A DNA stretch of 64,000 bases from Purshia tridentata (lineage: Eukaryota > Streptophyta > Magnoliopsida > Rosales > Rosaceae). The translations under genes and the position numbers were made by a program. Of the stretch, positions 30,527 through 41,575 are shown one piece after another (within the stretch, counting starts at the first letter, position 1; the number at the start of each line of letters is the position of its first letter). The notes beneath the pieces are model-generated. The model was not told the origin of the DNA, did no database searches, and saw only the letters and a list, made by a program, of their open reading frames with translations. The stretch is from assembly GCA_003254885.1 (NCBI GenBank), contig QANT01005788.1, positions 62,422 through 126,421 of the forward strand, read 5' to 3'.

Positions 30527-33500
30527 CTATGCTTTTTGGTGAAGAATGCAGTATGAGTATGAGTATGAGTAATAAGTATGGTGTTTGACTTGTCTACTAA
30601 TACGTCTAAGCAAATAAATATTGGGTTTATCATAAATAGACTTATTAATTAAGATTGTTTGGGGACTACAATAGTGGTTATGAACTGAGATAATCATCGG
30701 AGGATACTTGTTTTTAAGTGTGTCACTCTGTGTTTTGTGCTTGTCTGTTTCATCATCAGTCAAAAGGTCAAGGAAGGTCAAGGACAATTGCCTTGGTGTA
30801 CAAGCATTTGGGATTTCATATTGTGCAGGCAACCACATTCCACAAGTACACTATAATATACATTAATGTGAATCAGTATTCGAACTTGGAACGTTAAATT
30901 TATAGTGATTATTAAAACAATATATCATAAGTATTTGAACAATTTTTCACATTCTGAGTTAATCTCGCAAAAGAAAAATACTCTTATTATATATGGCACC
31001 TAGAAATTAAATTAACAGATCGGTGGTTTTAGTAGAACTTGTGCCATGCATTATGCAAATGCGAGCCTTTATGAAGTTACAGGAATCTGGACATTATCAA
31101 TGGTCCGATACAGGTTAAAGCATTAATGGTCGATGATTACGACTTCTCAACCTTTTACTCTTAACTTGGCATGGTAAATAGGACTAGTACAAGTTTTAGA
31201 CATGTTATGTTAATAGATTAATCATTTGAATTATCAGTAAGTTAATCAGTGACTACTGACTACTTGACTGCTAAGCTGAATTATTGATAAGTTAAACTAG
31301 TAAAAGTGTCATCGATTTGTCATATATTGTGGGAACGTCATAATATCTATATTAGTGTACGTCATGCCATGCCTTATAGTTGAATTATTGAATAAATCAT
31401 ATGTATTAATAGTATGATAATATAACTATGTTAAACAATGGTGAGCTTTGAAAGAATTACACGTCCATTTTACTGAAAGACAGCAAATATAGTCTGCAAA
31501 ACTTTGAAGTTAGAAGCATACATAAAATTAGAAGAAGAATAATTTGATATATATATAGGATGCCCAAACAAACACAATATAAAAGCTGAAAAAGATAAAT
31601 GTATGGTGGGCATTCATTCCTTTTGTATCATGTCTCACGTGTACACAAAAGATTTTCCAGCTTTTTTTTTGGGCCAAGATTTTCCAGCTTAATTATGCAT
31701 GCCACCGACAACTCGCTCTTGGCTCTTGCTGCCACTCGTGTCAACTTATTATTATTATTTATTTATTATTTATATAAAGTGAAAGGGCCTCCAGTCCATA
31801 ATGCTGGGGAAGAGTCAATACAATTTTTGATTTAATTGGTGGATATAAAGTCATTAATTTATCGAAAACCAAAAAGAAAAAAAAGAAAAAAATCACATGT
31901 TAATGTTTTTGTTTTAGATGTCGTTGTCGTTTGATCCTCACTAAACTTGAGTTTGAGTCGGCAGGTGCCTTGCTTCTTACATTTCACAACTAACAACCCT
32001 TAATTTCACTAATATTCCCTGATCTGTTTATCTCTTACCAAAAAGGTCTCAAGTAATAGTCACCTATATATCTTTCTTTATCATCACCTAAACCTCCAAT
32101 GTTATTCAAAGTTGAAAGGATATGCATTCTATTAGATTATATAATATATATAGTCAATTCTTAGTATTTTAATATACAATGAACTTATATTTCAATTTAG
32201 AATGATCTCTTTTCACATATCAGCAAGCATCATTGAGACTTTTGTCTATTGGGATGTTGAAATAATGGAAAAACCACTGTCTAAGGTTTTTTTGTTTTTT
32301 GGTTACCTTTTCAACTTAAAATACAATCAAGAGTCTACTTACTCTGTTTGAACCTTTTTATACATAAATGAAAAGATTAATTGGCATTAGTGCATTTTAA
32401 CCTTTTTTTTCTTTTCTTTTAAAAGACACAGATTCTTCATTTCTTTAGGTTTTTAAGAATGCGTGGTGTGTTTGTGCATCTCCCCTTCATAAAATTTAGC
32501 CACATGCATTTTATTATTCTTTATTTAATTATATCTTTATCGATCTTTTTGGGTGTCAAAGTATTTAATTTTATTTGACATGAGTTGGTACTTGGTAGGC
32601 TTGGAATTAATCCCATAAGAGAAATTGAAATGATATCCCATCTACCATGTCTCCAATAACTTACTATAAAATTCTGTTTGGTATGTGTTTTGCACTTGTT
32701 CTCATGAAGCACTCATTCCTTCAAATAACTTGCAATGTGCAATGTTTGTCGATCTTGAACTAGACACCATACCTTATTCAAACTCATCTCACACCCATTT
32801 TGAATTTGACTCTTAAGTCTGTCCCCTTAGTTCATTATATATATCCAAAAATAAAGAAAGAAAATGACAGAGAAAGAAACCCTGTGTGTGGGTGTGTGCG
32901 GACATTTTTGCCAAAAATTATAATTTCCCACCATTAATAAATCACACAACAAACTCAAAGCACCAAGAAAATTTGAGGTCACTGTGTCACACTAAATGTG
33001 GCAATAGCAACAAGGTTCAATTCTTTATTTGTACGTAGTCTTACTACAATCATGAGAATGTGATTAATAACTTGTTTAGCATGAAACTAAGATCAAGTGT
33101 TGAACATTGAAAGCAACCCAAATGTTTATTTAATTTAATTCCTCTGAGAGCGTTTGTTCTGGCTCAAAAGTTTTAGCATAAGAAAAAAGTAGCTTTAAAC
33201 TAGCCAGAGCAGGATGTGAGTGGCTTATTAAATTTATGCATAAAACTTTTTGGGTTGATTTTCAGATCTGCGCTTTGGATCCTTTAGTTTACTTTTTACA
33301 TTCTTTATGGATAATGATTTCTAAGCCAGCCGAGACTCCAAAGACGAATGCATAAACATGCATGCTAATCATTTTTACCATAATATGAGATATTCAATTC
33401 CATAATACAAACATGATGAGCAAGTATCTGATATATTATAATTGCCTATACAAGTCATCAGTGCTATTGCAGAAAGAACATTATTCATACATTCGCTTTA

Positions 33501-34966
33501 TTATAAGAATTTATATATCAAAGCAATTTTTATTGTTTAACATTTTGATATGTTAAATGATGTTATATTAATATATTTTGTTAGACAATATTGCTAAATG
33601 TATATTCATGGAAAATTTTACAATACAGCCAATTAATATCATGTAATCGCATTTTTGACATTATTAAGGGGTTCATTTTTCTCCTATAATTAATATGCCA
33701 CACATACAGACCTTCTATCAATTATTTCTTCATCATACAGCTAGAACAATCCTTTTAACCAAAGTCATGCAATCAAGACACTCTCTTTTAAGCTCCAAGC
33801 TGTCCCCATATCGTTCTGTGTGGAACAAAACCTTGCTGGCTTTCTTAATCTTCAATAATAAGTTCAAATGAGTACAACTTTGGTGACACATCCACAACAT
33901 GTCTAACACGTGTTGGCAATTGACAGCCAACAAATCCTTGTACTTAACACTCATTTATAACCCTGCAGAAAGTTATTTAGTTTTTTACTTTTCTGAGAAG
34001 GCTATAACTAAACTTTCAAACTTATTCAGTGATCTGATCGTACTATTTGTCACAGATTTCACTCATACAAATCCTATGTACAATTAGCGTTGCAATACTT
34101 AATTAGATCATATTGTGAAAGTAGCATTATTAATGTAGCATTATTTCTAATTTTCATGTTCAACAAGTTGATGTTTCACTAACCTGTTGTTAAAATGTTT
34201 GGAAGGCTAATTAACACTATGGAACCTAGCTAATGCTTTGCTTCATCTTTCTATTTTTATTTTGTGAAAGTAAGACTGTAAATAGAGAAATACAATATAA
34301 TCATAAGAAAATTAATTCCTTCCTCTAGCGGATTTGTGCTATGTATGTTCTTTCTCACTTTACATATAATTTTGATATTTGTTCTTGGAAAGAAGAAGTT
34401 AGAATCAGAGTGGAATTAAAAGAAGAGGTCGACTATTTTGCTTCCTTGATTGCTTTAGAGAATAAAAATTTGATAGAATGATGAACTTGAAGAGAAAAAA
34501 ACCAAGGAGAGACTAAAGAGAGAACGCAAAAAAAATATTTCTTTAATAAGGGTTTTGTAACCGTCTCTAGGTTGGTTCATCGTGCGTGTGTTGGTGGAGT
34601 TGGACTATTAGTATTGGGCTCCAAATGGGTGTTGTAGAGCCCATTCCAAGGCCCATCGGAGAAAACGAGCTGAAGCATTTGATGTAAAGTGTCCTAAACG
34701 CAATCTACCCTTCTTATTTAGATCAATTGGGGGAGATGATAGATTGTTAAAATATTCTTTTACATCAATAATGCACAACACAATCCTTGTATATAAAAAC
34801 TGCAATGGCATGCAAATGCAATGCACCAGAAATTGATTTTAAAATAAAATTTAAACATGGGATCTTTAGACTTTAAACATATATTCCATTTTCCATGCAA
34901 ACCCAGTTAACTTACAAACTTGCCATTTGATCACATCACTCTGTTACAAGTTACAACTTAAATCAA
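30527..34966. other. Long AT-rich intergenic region without a recognisable gene
   Basis: About 4.4 kb with no open frame resembling a known protein on either strand. It holds a short (TGAGTA)n-like tract at about 30550, TTATTATT-type runs near 31750, and a GTGTGTGGG tract near 32885. It probably contains degraded repeats. Confidence 0.4.
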
Positions 34967-35419
34967 CTAATTAAGCTTGAGGTGAGGATCAACCTCAACT
35001 CTAGCAACCCCTTCCCTCCCTTCAGCCGCCTTTGCCACCTCAACCTCCCCCACAACCAACCCCGCCACGTCATCATCCTCTCCCTTCACAACCGTCTCCT
35101 CGTCTACGTAGTTCGGGTCGCCCTCGTCCAAGGCCGCCGGAGCCGGGTCGAGCTCGTTCTCGGCCAAGTCGCCCGGACCCTCCCACGTGTACTTCCCGCC
35201 GTGGCCGGACTTGGGCGGCGGACGGCCGATCCCGATCCCGTCAACCGGGTGGCGGTCCAGGCGCTGCACACCCTTGTCGATGAGCTTCTTCTCGAGATAC
35301 CTGACGGTGTCGACGTTGTGGGTGTGGAGGTCCGTCTTCTCGACCCGCTTCCGGCCCTCCTCGTTGTGGCTCACCGCCCGGATGGTGACCGTGTCTTTCT
35401 TGTCGTCGATGGGCTTCAT
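34967..35419 (-). CDS. Conserved plant protein of unknown function, small and highly charged
   Basis: Single-exon frame of 150 aa starting MKPIDDKKDTVTIRAVSHNE. It has a basic N-terminal half (GRKRVEKTDLHTHNVDTVRY, EKKLIDKGVQRLDRHPVDGI), a central Gly-rich motif GIGRPPPKSGHGGKYTWEGP, and an acidic C-terminal half ending EVDPHLKLN. There is no signal peptide, transmembrane helix or cysteine. It is probably largely disordered. The frame is clearly more GC-rich than its flanks, which supports a real gene. I do not recognise a named family; the motif pattern looks conserved rather than random. An upstream leader of roughly 50-100 bp is likely. Confidence 0.72.
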   Translation of the reverse strand: MKPIDDKKDTVTIRAVSHNEEGRKRVEKTDLHTHNVDTVRYLEKKLIDKGVQRLDRHPVDGIGIGRPPPKSGHGGKYTWEGPGDLAENELDPAPAALDEGDPNYVDEETVVKGEDDDVAGLVVGEVEVAKAAEGREGVARVEVDPHLKLN

Positions 35420-35686
35420 TCTGTTGATGTTTGTGAATTGTGTGTTTGTCTCTTGGAGCTTATCAGCTGACAGTTGTGTATATAGAGGGACGGGTGAGGC
35501 GGTTATTGGATAGTAGCAGAAGGTGCTGGAAAGGTGTTGATACGAGTTTATGACAGGTGGTGGAATAGGAGGTGGATATGTTTTGATGTGTATGAGATCC
35601 TTCTGGTAAGTTTGAGAAGCCTCTACACAGAAATAAAGAGAATAACTTTGAAGGACTTTGTTGTGTGATGTGGTGCATAGATTCCA

Positions 35687-37200
35687 CTAGTATTCGGGCC
35701 CGCACGTTGTTGCGGGTGTTGAAGGCTCATCAAATATTTAAAAGAGTTATAAGCTAATTTTTATGGGTTTTTTGAATAATTAGAAGACAAACATTCATTT
35801 TTGAAAAGTTCAAATACTGTTAAAAAAAGTATTACAAACTTGGTGGTAAATGTTTGTGATATTAAACAAAAGATAAGGTGATATGTAAATAAATTATTTA
35901 TTTCTTGATTTATTTACCACATTATAAAAAATATTGAAGAAACAAATTATATTGTAGGTTTCATGTGATAAAATGTTAAAAAAATAGTACACTAATTAAT
36001 AATTACAAGTGATATGTAAATGAAGCATTTATTTCTTGATTTATTTACCACATTATAAAAAATATTGAAGAAACAAACTATATTGTAGGTTTCATGTGAT
36101 AAATTATGTTAAAAAAATAGTACACTAATTAATAATTACATAAATAACACCTTAAATTTATTTATACTACAATATTAAATTATGTATTATATAATATATA
36201 TACACTAAACCCTATGGTCCCTATATATTATACAATCTATATTCTATATAATATAATTAATAAGCTATACCATATAGTATTAGATATTAAGATTTAAGTC
36301 CTATAGGGTATTTTAATTATTTTTTTTATAGAAATGTATTAAGATTTAAGATTTAAAAACAACACTAAATGAAACTTCAAAACCAAATGACCAAACGAAT
36401 TCCCAAACTATTTTTTTTTCTTTTCAATTGCTCAAAGGCCTCAAACACCGATCAATCCTAAAAAGCTAAACTTTTTTTTTCCTTCTTTATTTCCCCAAGT
36501 CTTTGTCTTTTTTTCCTTTCTTTTTTTTTCTTTCCTTTTTTTACTTTCCCTTTCCTTTCCTTTCTTCCTTTTTCCCCGGCTGTCTCTCTCTCCTTTTTTT
36601 TTTTGACTTTTCTTTGTTTCCTTTTTGTTTTGTCCTGTGCCTCTCTCTCCTCAAGTCTTCCTCTTCCCCAAATTAATTTTTCTTTCTTTTTCTTTCTCTC
36701 TAGTTGCAGACTTCTCTTCCTTTCGCCTCTCTCTTGTCTATCCTCCCTCCCCAATCACCTCCCTCTTCCTCCTCACCTCACCTTGAAACTCAACCCAACC
36801 TACTGTCGCAACCCACAGGTGGTGAAGGATCGCCTCATGTTTGTGATGAGGGAGTGAGAGAGAGAGAGATCAAGTGAGAGACTGTTTGAGATGAGATGAG
36901 GGAGACTGTTTAAGATGAGGGAGCGAGAGAAGGCCGAGCTCGGTGGTGTGCGCGCGTGCAGAGGAGAAAGAGAGAGCTTGGGAGAGAAGGAGAGTGAGGA
37001 GAGAGAGCAAGTGAGAAAACTGAATCGTAAAAGCAGCTGAGAAAACTGAAAATTCAAAAGCAAAAATAAAACACCAAAGGACAAAATAGTAATCACACCA
37101 TAAAAAAAGGGACAAAATAGGAAAAGCACTGTTCATAAGCTACGGTGTGAACAGTGCAGGAACCTCACGGGTTTTAGTATATATATAATATATATATATA
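35687..37200 (-). mobile_element. Non-autonomous Helitron
   Basis: Read on the minus strand, the 3' end is a perfect hairpin (CCCGCA 35699-35704 with TGCGGG 35711-35716, 6-nt loop) followed by about 8 nt, then CTAG at 35687-35690 and a host T: the CTRR-T terminus of Helitrons. The 5' side near 37140-37200 reads ACTAAAACCCGTGAGGTTCC after an AT microsatellite; the exact TC start is blurred by that tract. There is no Rep/helicase. The interior has a tandem duplication (35878-36140) and long CT-rich then GA-rich stretches (about 36430-37020) that give low-complexity open frames. Confidence 0.7.
35878..36140. repeat. Tandem duplication, two units of about 131 bp
   Basis: Unit 1 at 35878-36008 and unit 2 at 36009-36140 share GTGATATGTAAAT at the start, TTCTTGATTTATTTACCACA in the middle and TAATTAATAATTACA at the end, with few differences. 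It lies inside the Helitron. Confidence 0.85.
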
Positions 37201-37899
37201 TAATTTTCGTCACATAGGAGTCGTTTTCAATGAACATATTAAAATATCACCGGTGGGGCCGGAAACTTTAAAGCATTTTTTCTTTTGGGGCTTGAAAACA
37301 AACGGAATAAATCAGAGTTTATTATTACTAAAGAGGGGGTTTTTTTTTTGTCGAATTGCTAAAGAGAGTTTGTGTTTGGATCTATTGCTAAAAAACCCAT
37401 AGATATTCATTTATCTGACCCCAAAAAAAAAAACAATTCATTTATCCCCTTCCTTGACAAGACAAGACATACATGTTGGCCTCAAAAACAAAGAGGTTAG
37501 TTCTACATGGTCCCTCTTTCTCCCGATAAAAAGAAACAAGCTTGGGTTTGATTTTCTGTGAGCCAAGAGGCTTAGAGCTGCTCAAATGCAAAAGAAACAA
37601 GCTTGCGTTTGATTTCCTACCGCTGATATCTGTAAGTTGTTTTTGCCAATTATCTTTCTCATTTATATATATTCTTACGAATGCTTTTTTAATATTGCCT
37701 ATTAATCTGAGCCCAATTTAATTTGCAGGAAATATATCAGAGGTTAATTGGGTGTGTAATTCATTGAAACTAAAATCCCACAAACAGAAGGCATTACCAT
37801 TTCTTTTTTTGGTTGGTTTTTGAATTTTGATTTCTAAAGAGGAGTTGCAGCTGTCAGATTCATAAGAAGGAGTCATTTTGCTGGATATTATTTTGATTC
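37201..37899 (+). other. Promoter and spliced 5' UTR of the F-box/kelch gene
   Basis: Likely 5' UTR exons: one ending at 37631 (donor GTAAGTTG), another at 37729-37901 (acceptor TTTGCAG, donor GTAAGAATT). Two near-copies of AAAGAAACAAGCTTG (about 37530 and 37592) lie in the leader or promoter. Confidence 0.5.
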
Positions 37900-39824
37900 A
37901 TGTAAGAATTTTTTCTCTCAACTAAAATATCGATTCTGCACAGTGAGAATGCCATTATTAGAGTTGTAACAGATCAGTCTTCATTTTTGTCCCTAAAGAA
38001 TAAAATTGTATAGAAATGTTTAATGTATCAATCAGAGTTTTAGCTGATGAAGAGCTTTCATAATTTATATGATAGTTACTATATGTTCATCTTTGATTGC
38101 TGTTGGGTTTCTTATTTTAGTTTTGTAATTGTTGCTTTTCGATGAATTGAGCTGTATCTTTTTCTATATTAAGCATATAGTATTTTTCATTTTTGGTATC
38201 AAGAATTTGGTTGGTTAAATATGTCAATCTTTGGCCTATAGGGAATCTCTGCATCCGCCTATCATTCCTGGATTGCCTGATGACTTGGCATTGAGATGTT
38301 TGGCGAAGGTGTCTCATGGGTACCATGGACTGCTTGAAACTGTCTCAAAGACATGGAGAGATTTAATCCGCAGCTTGGACTATGCCAACTACAAAGCCAG
38401 AGAAAAGTGGTGTGGTAACTGGCTGTTTGTTCTGACAGAAGGCTCCAGCAATGAGTGGGTTGCTTATGATCCTGAAGCTGACAGGTGGCATCATTTGCCA
38501 AGGATTCCGACTGTCCACAATGACTGGAAACACTTTGGATTTTCAAGTATTAGTGTTTGTCATCGATTTTTTGTTATTGGAGGGTCATATGCACCGCATG
38601 ATCCAGCATTTCCCCACCAAAGGCCTTTGATAACAAATGAAGTTGTGCAGTTTGATCCATATAAGAAACAGTGGACCAGTGTGGCAAGCATGCTTACTCC
38701 ACGTTCTCATTTTGCATGCAGCGTTGTTTCTGGTAAAATTTATGTTGCTGGGGGACGAAACTTATCTTGCACCCGAGGGCTTGCTCTTGCTGAGGTTTAT
38801 GATCCAGTGGCTGATAAGTATGTTCCTTATTTGGCCATTGAACATGCGTGAGCACTGATATACTATCAATGTTCTTTTGTTTTTACTTACAAAGAAAAGC
38901 TTTGCATTTTTTTTTGCTTGCTATATTATTTTTCAGCAATTTTTTTTTGGGGAAAACAACTTTGATCTTCCTTGAGCTTTGGTGATTAGTGAATTTTGTC
39001 TATAATTATGTTGACCTCCCTTGTTAGAATAACGGCCTGATGGTATTAACCGCAGATAGCGTAGCATTTGTATACAATTATGCATGCATGTATGTATATA
39101 TGTTTAATTGTGATATATATATATATATATACACACACTATATATATATGAAGTTGATAACCAACTGATTTGATTGGCTTTCTTTCTTTCTTTTATTTTG
39201 TTCCCCAGTTGGTACTCTCTATCTCAGTTATAATTGTGTAAAAATTGCAGATGGGAGGAGTTGCCGCCAATGCCAAATTCTCAGATGGACTGCTTAGGCT
39301 TATCATACAAAGGCAAATTTCATGTTCTCAGTGACCAAGTAGGCCTGTCAGATGTAAACCCGTCTGAAGTTTTTAGTCCATCTGATGGAACATGGTGCAC
39401 AGTGGAAGACATCTGGCCATTTTCAAGGGCAATGCAATTTGCAGTTCAGGTGATAGGAGATGATCAAGTATATACTGTTGTAGATTGGGGTGAGAGCTTA
39501 ATTAAAACAAGGGATACTGAAAAAGGAGAGTGGTACAATATAGGCTCAGTTCCTTCGGTGGTTCTTCCTTATCACTCTCGGCAACTGGAGGCTTTTGGTT
39601 ATGGTTTTGCTTCCTTAAGACACGAATTATATATTCTGGGAGGGAAGGCTCTCAAGTGGGAACAATCTGGTGCTGGGAGGTTTGACATTGTGAAGTTGGG
39701 TTTGGTGAGGGTTTGTAACCCCTTGGTTAAGCCATTAAAATGGAGGGAAACCAGACCCATGGTTGGGTCAGCTCGTGGCACTGTCATAGGGTGTGCATCC
39801 ATGGAAGAAGAATCTTCATTTTGA
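37900..39824 (+). CDS. F-box/kelch-repeat protein (At1g16250-like)
   Basis: Substrate-recruiting subunit of an SCF E3 ubiquitin ligase. Exons: 37900-37901 (AT of the start codon, at the end of a 5' leader exon), 38242-38817, 39251-39824. The second exon starts G-GAA-TCT, so splicing makes ATG GAA TCT CTG CAT (MESLHPPIIPGLPDDLALRC). Total 1152 nt, 383 aa, the length I recall for Arabidopsis At1g16250, which also starts MES. The F-box covers about residues 8-50 (PGLPDDLALRCLAKVSHGYH). Kelch repeats follow: EWVAYDPEADRWHHLP, NEVVQFDPYKKQWTSVASM, KIYVAGGRN, LAEVYDPVADKWEELPPMP. Without this splice there is no ATG before the conserved start, only a TTG. Target protein is unknown. Confidence 0.92.
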
Positions 39825-40726
39825 TCAAGGTAAGTTTTAGGCTGGAACATGTTTGATTTGATGCATTTAGTTCAATGGCAGGCCTCTATGACTAAGAGTG
39901 GTGTTGGCTGAGATTCAATGATAGTGTCTGAGAAGAACATAAAATGGGACGATTCTATTTTTGGAAGATATATAGCTCATACTAAACAATTTTCTGGGAC
40001 ATGTGTCTTGTCGCATAAACACATGTATCCTGTGTTTGATATCAGTTTCATATTTTGGTTAACCAGGTTGAAGTTCATCCAATGGTTTTGCTGCTTAATG
40101 TATTGTCTCATTCTTTCCCAGCTTCTTCTCTTCCCCTTCCTAATGGGGAGAGTGTGACATTAAGTTCATGCCTACGGAAAAAAGGGGCTCCCACAGAGGA
40201 GAGACTCCACATACATGCAGGTGTGCTGGAAGAAGAAGAAGAACAACGAAGAGAACCTTGTCTGAAACAGAGCTGCTGAAACTTGGCATTCCAAAATCCA
40301 AAGGAAAAAACAAGAATTTGGACATTCCATGAAGAGTAGGTGGAACAATGTATGCGGGTATCTTTATCCAGAGATGGCTGTGGTGCATGAACTTAGAAGG
40401 TAGTCCATGCCCTGGAGGTAGGGGTGCAATGAAGGGATCCCTTGAAGTACTAAAACTGGAAGTCAGCAGGGGCTGCCTAAAACTCACCGTTAAAGCCTCG
40501 CTGTCATTGTCCAGAGAATGGATTTATAAGAATTCACTCAAATTCGCCAAAGGAACTGGCTTTAATTCTTTTGCCATTTATAAAATCAAATTCTTTTCTG
40601 AGTTGCAAACTTCATTACAATATGTGCTACCATAAATGGCTTTTATGTATATAATTTAATTTAAAGTTACTTTAATTTTCAGGCTTAAGTTACTAATTTA
40701 CTTACCTAGTTGCATTATTAAGTTTT
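39825..40726 (+). other. 3' UTR and spacer of the F-box/kelch gene
   Basis: Likely 3' UTR, possibly spliced (a TTTCCCAG acceptor-like site near 40120). No separate gene is supported. Confidence 0.4.
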
Positions 40727-41300
40727 AGAACAAAATTTTATGGCTGAGCGCTCGACAACCCTGAAATTTTCACTGTTGCTGCAGTTACAACATTACATGT
40801 ATATTATATATTCTCAATAAACGGATTTTAAATCATCAATCAATAAAGTTTTCTAAAACACTTTACCTGCAAATATAAAGATTCAAGTAGAAAAAAAAAA
40901 ATCAAATCTCGGCGGTTGAATCGCTTAATGCATAGAACAAAATTTTATGGCTGAGCGCTCGACAACCATGAAATTTTCACTGTTGCTGCAGTTACAACAT
41001 TACATGTATATTATATATTCTCAATAAACGGACTTTAAATCATCAATCAATAAAGTTTTCAAAAACACTTTACCTGCAAATATAAAGATTCAAGTGGAAA
41101 AAAAAAAAAATTCAAATCTCGGCGGTTGAATCGCTTAATGCGTATGGATTGCCATTTAGTTTAGTTATGTTATTGATTATATTTACTGTTAATTTTAAAT
41201 CATCAATCAATAAATTTCCCAAAACAAATAGAAAAAACTCGAACTCTTGGCGGTTTAATTTACGTTGACGCGCTTAATGCTCACGGATTTCCCTTTAGTT
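40727..41300. repeat. Tandem repeat, two 207-bp units plus a diverged partial copy
   Basis: Unit 1 (40727-40933) and unit 2 (40934 to about 41141) both run from AGAACAAAATTTTATGGCTG to GGCGGTTGAATCGCTTAATG and differ at only a few bases. A third, diverged stretch (about 41186-41300) keeps AAATCATCAATCAATAAA and a GGCGGTTTAA...CGCTTAATGC pattern. Such a short array just upstream of the PIG-O gene could affect its promoter. Confidence 0.85.
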
Positions 41301-41575
41301 TAATTAAGTTATTGACTGTATTTAATTTATTGTTAAGATTTTTAATTATCGAATAATTGGGTAATAAACCCTTAAAAATAATAAGTGCCAACAGAAGAGT
41401 AGAGCGTAGTGAATGTGAGAAGGAAGCCCATTACCTAAAGTAGAAGATCTCACAAAATGACGGCCCATGGTTATATCCCAAAAATAAACCCAGTAACCTC
41501 TTACTGTTCTTGTTCTTCTTCTTCCTCACCTTCGTTTATAGCAGCAACTTGCAGTGTTTCAGAAGCAGTTGAAAG

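Noticed and set aside
30012-30633. Coding gene from frames in the GGATCGGATC-rich region
   Set aside because: They lie mostly inside a solo LTR and have no protein similarity.
36458-37136. Several 80-110 aa open frames rich in Lys/Glu/Arg or Ser/Leu
   Set aside because: They come from CT/GA-rich low-complexity DNA inside the Helitron and occur on both strands.
38231-38851. TTG start at 38231 for the F-box/kelch protein
   Set aside because: Nuclear plant genes rarely use TTG; the stretch before 38242 is the end of an intron, and splicing creates a proper ATG.
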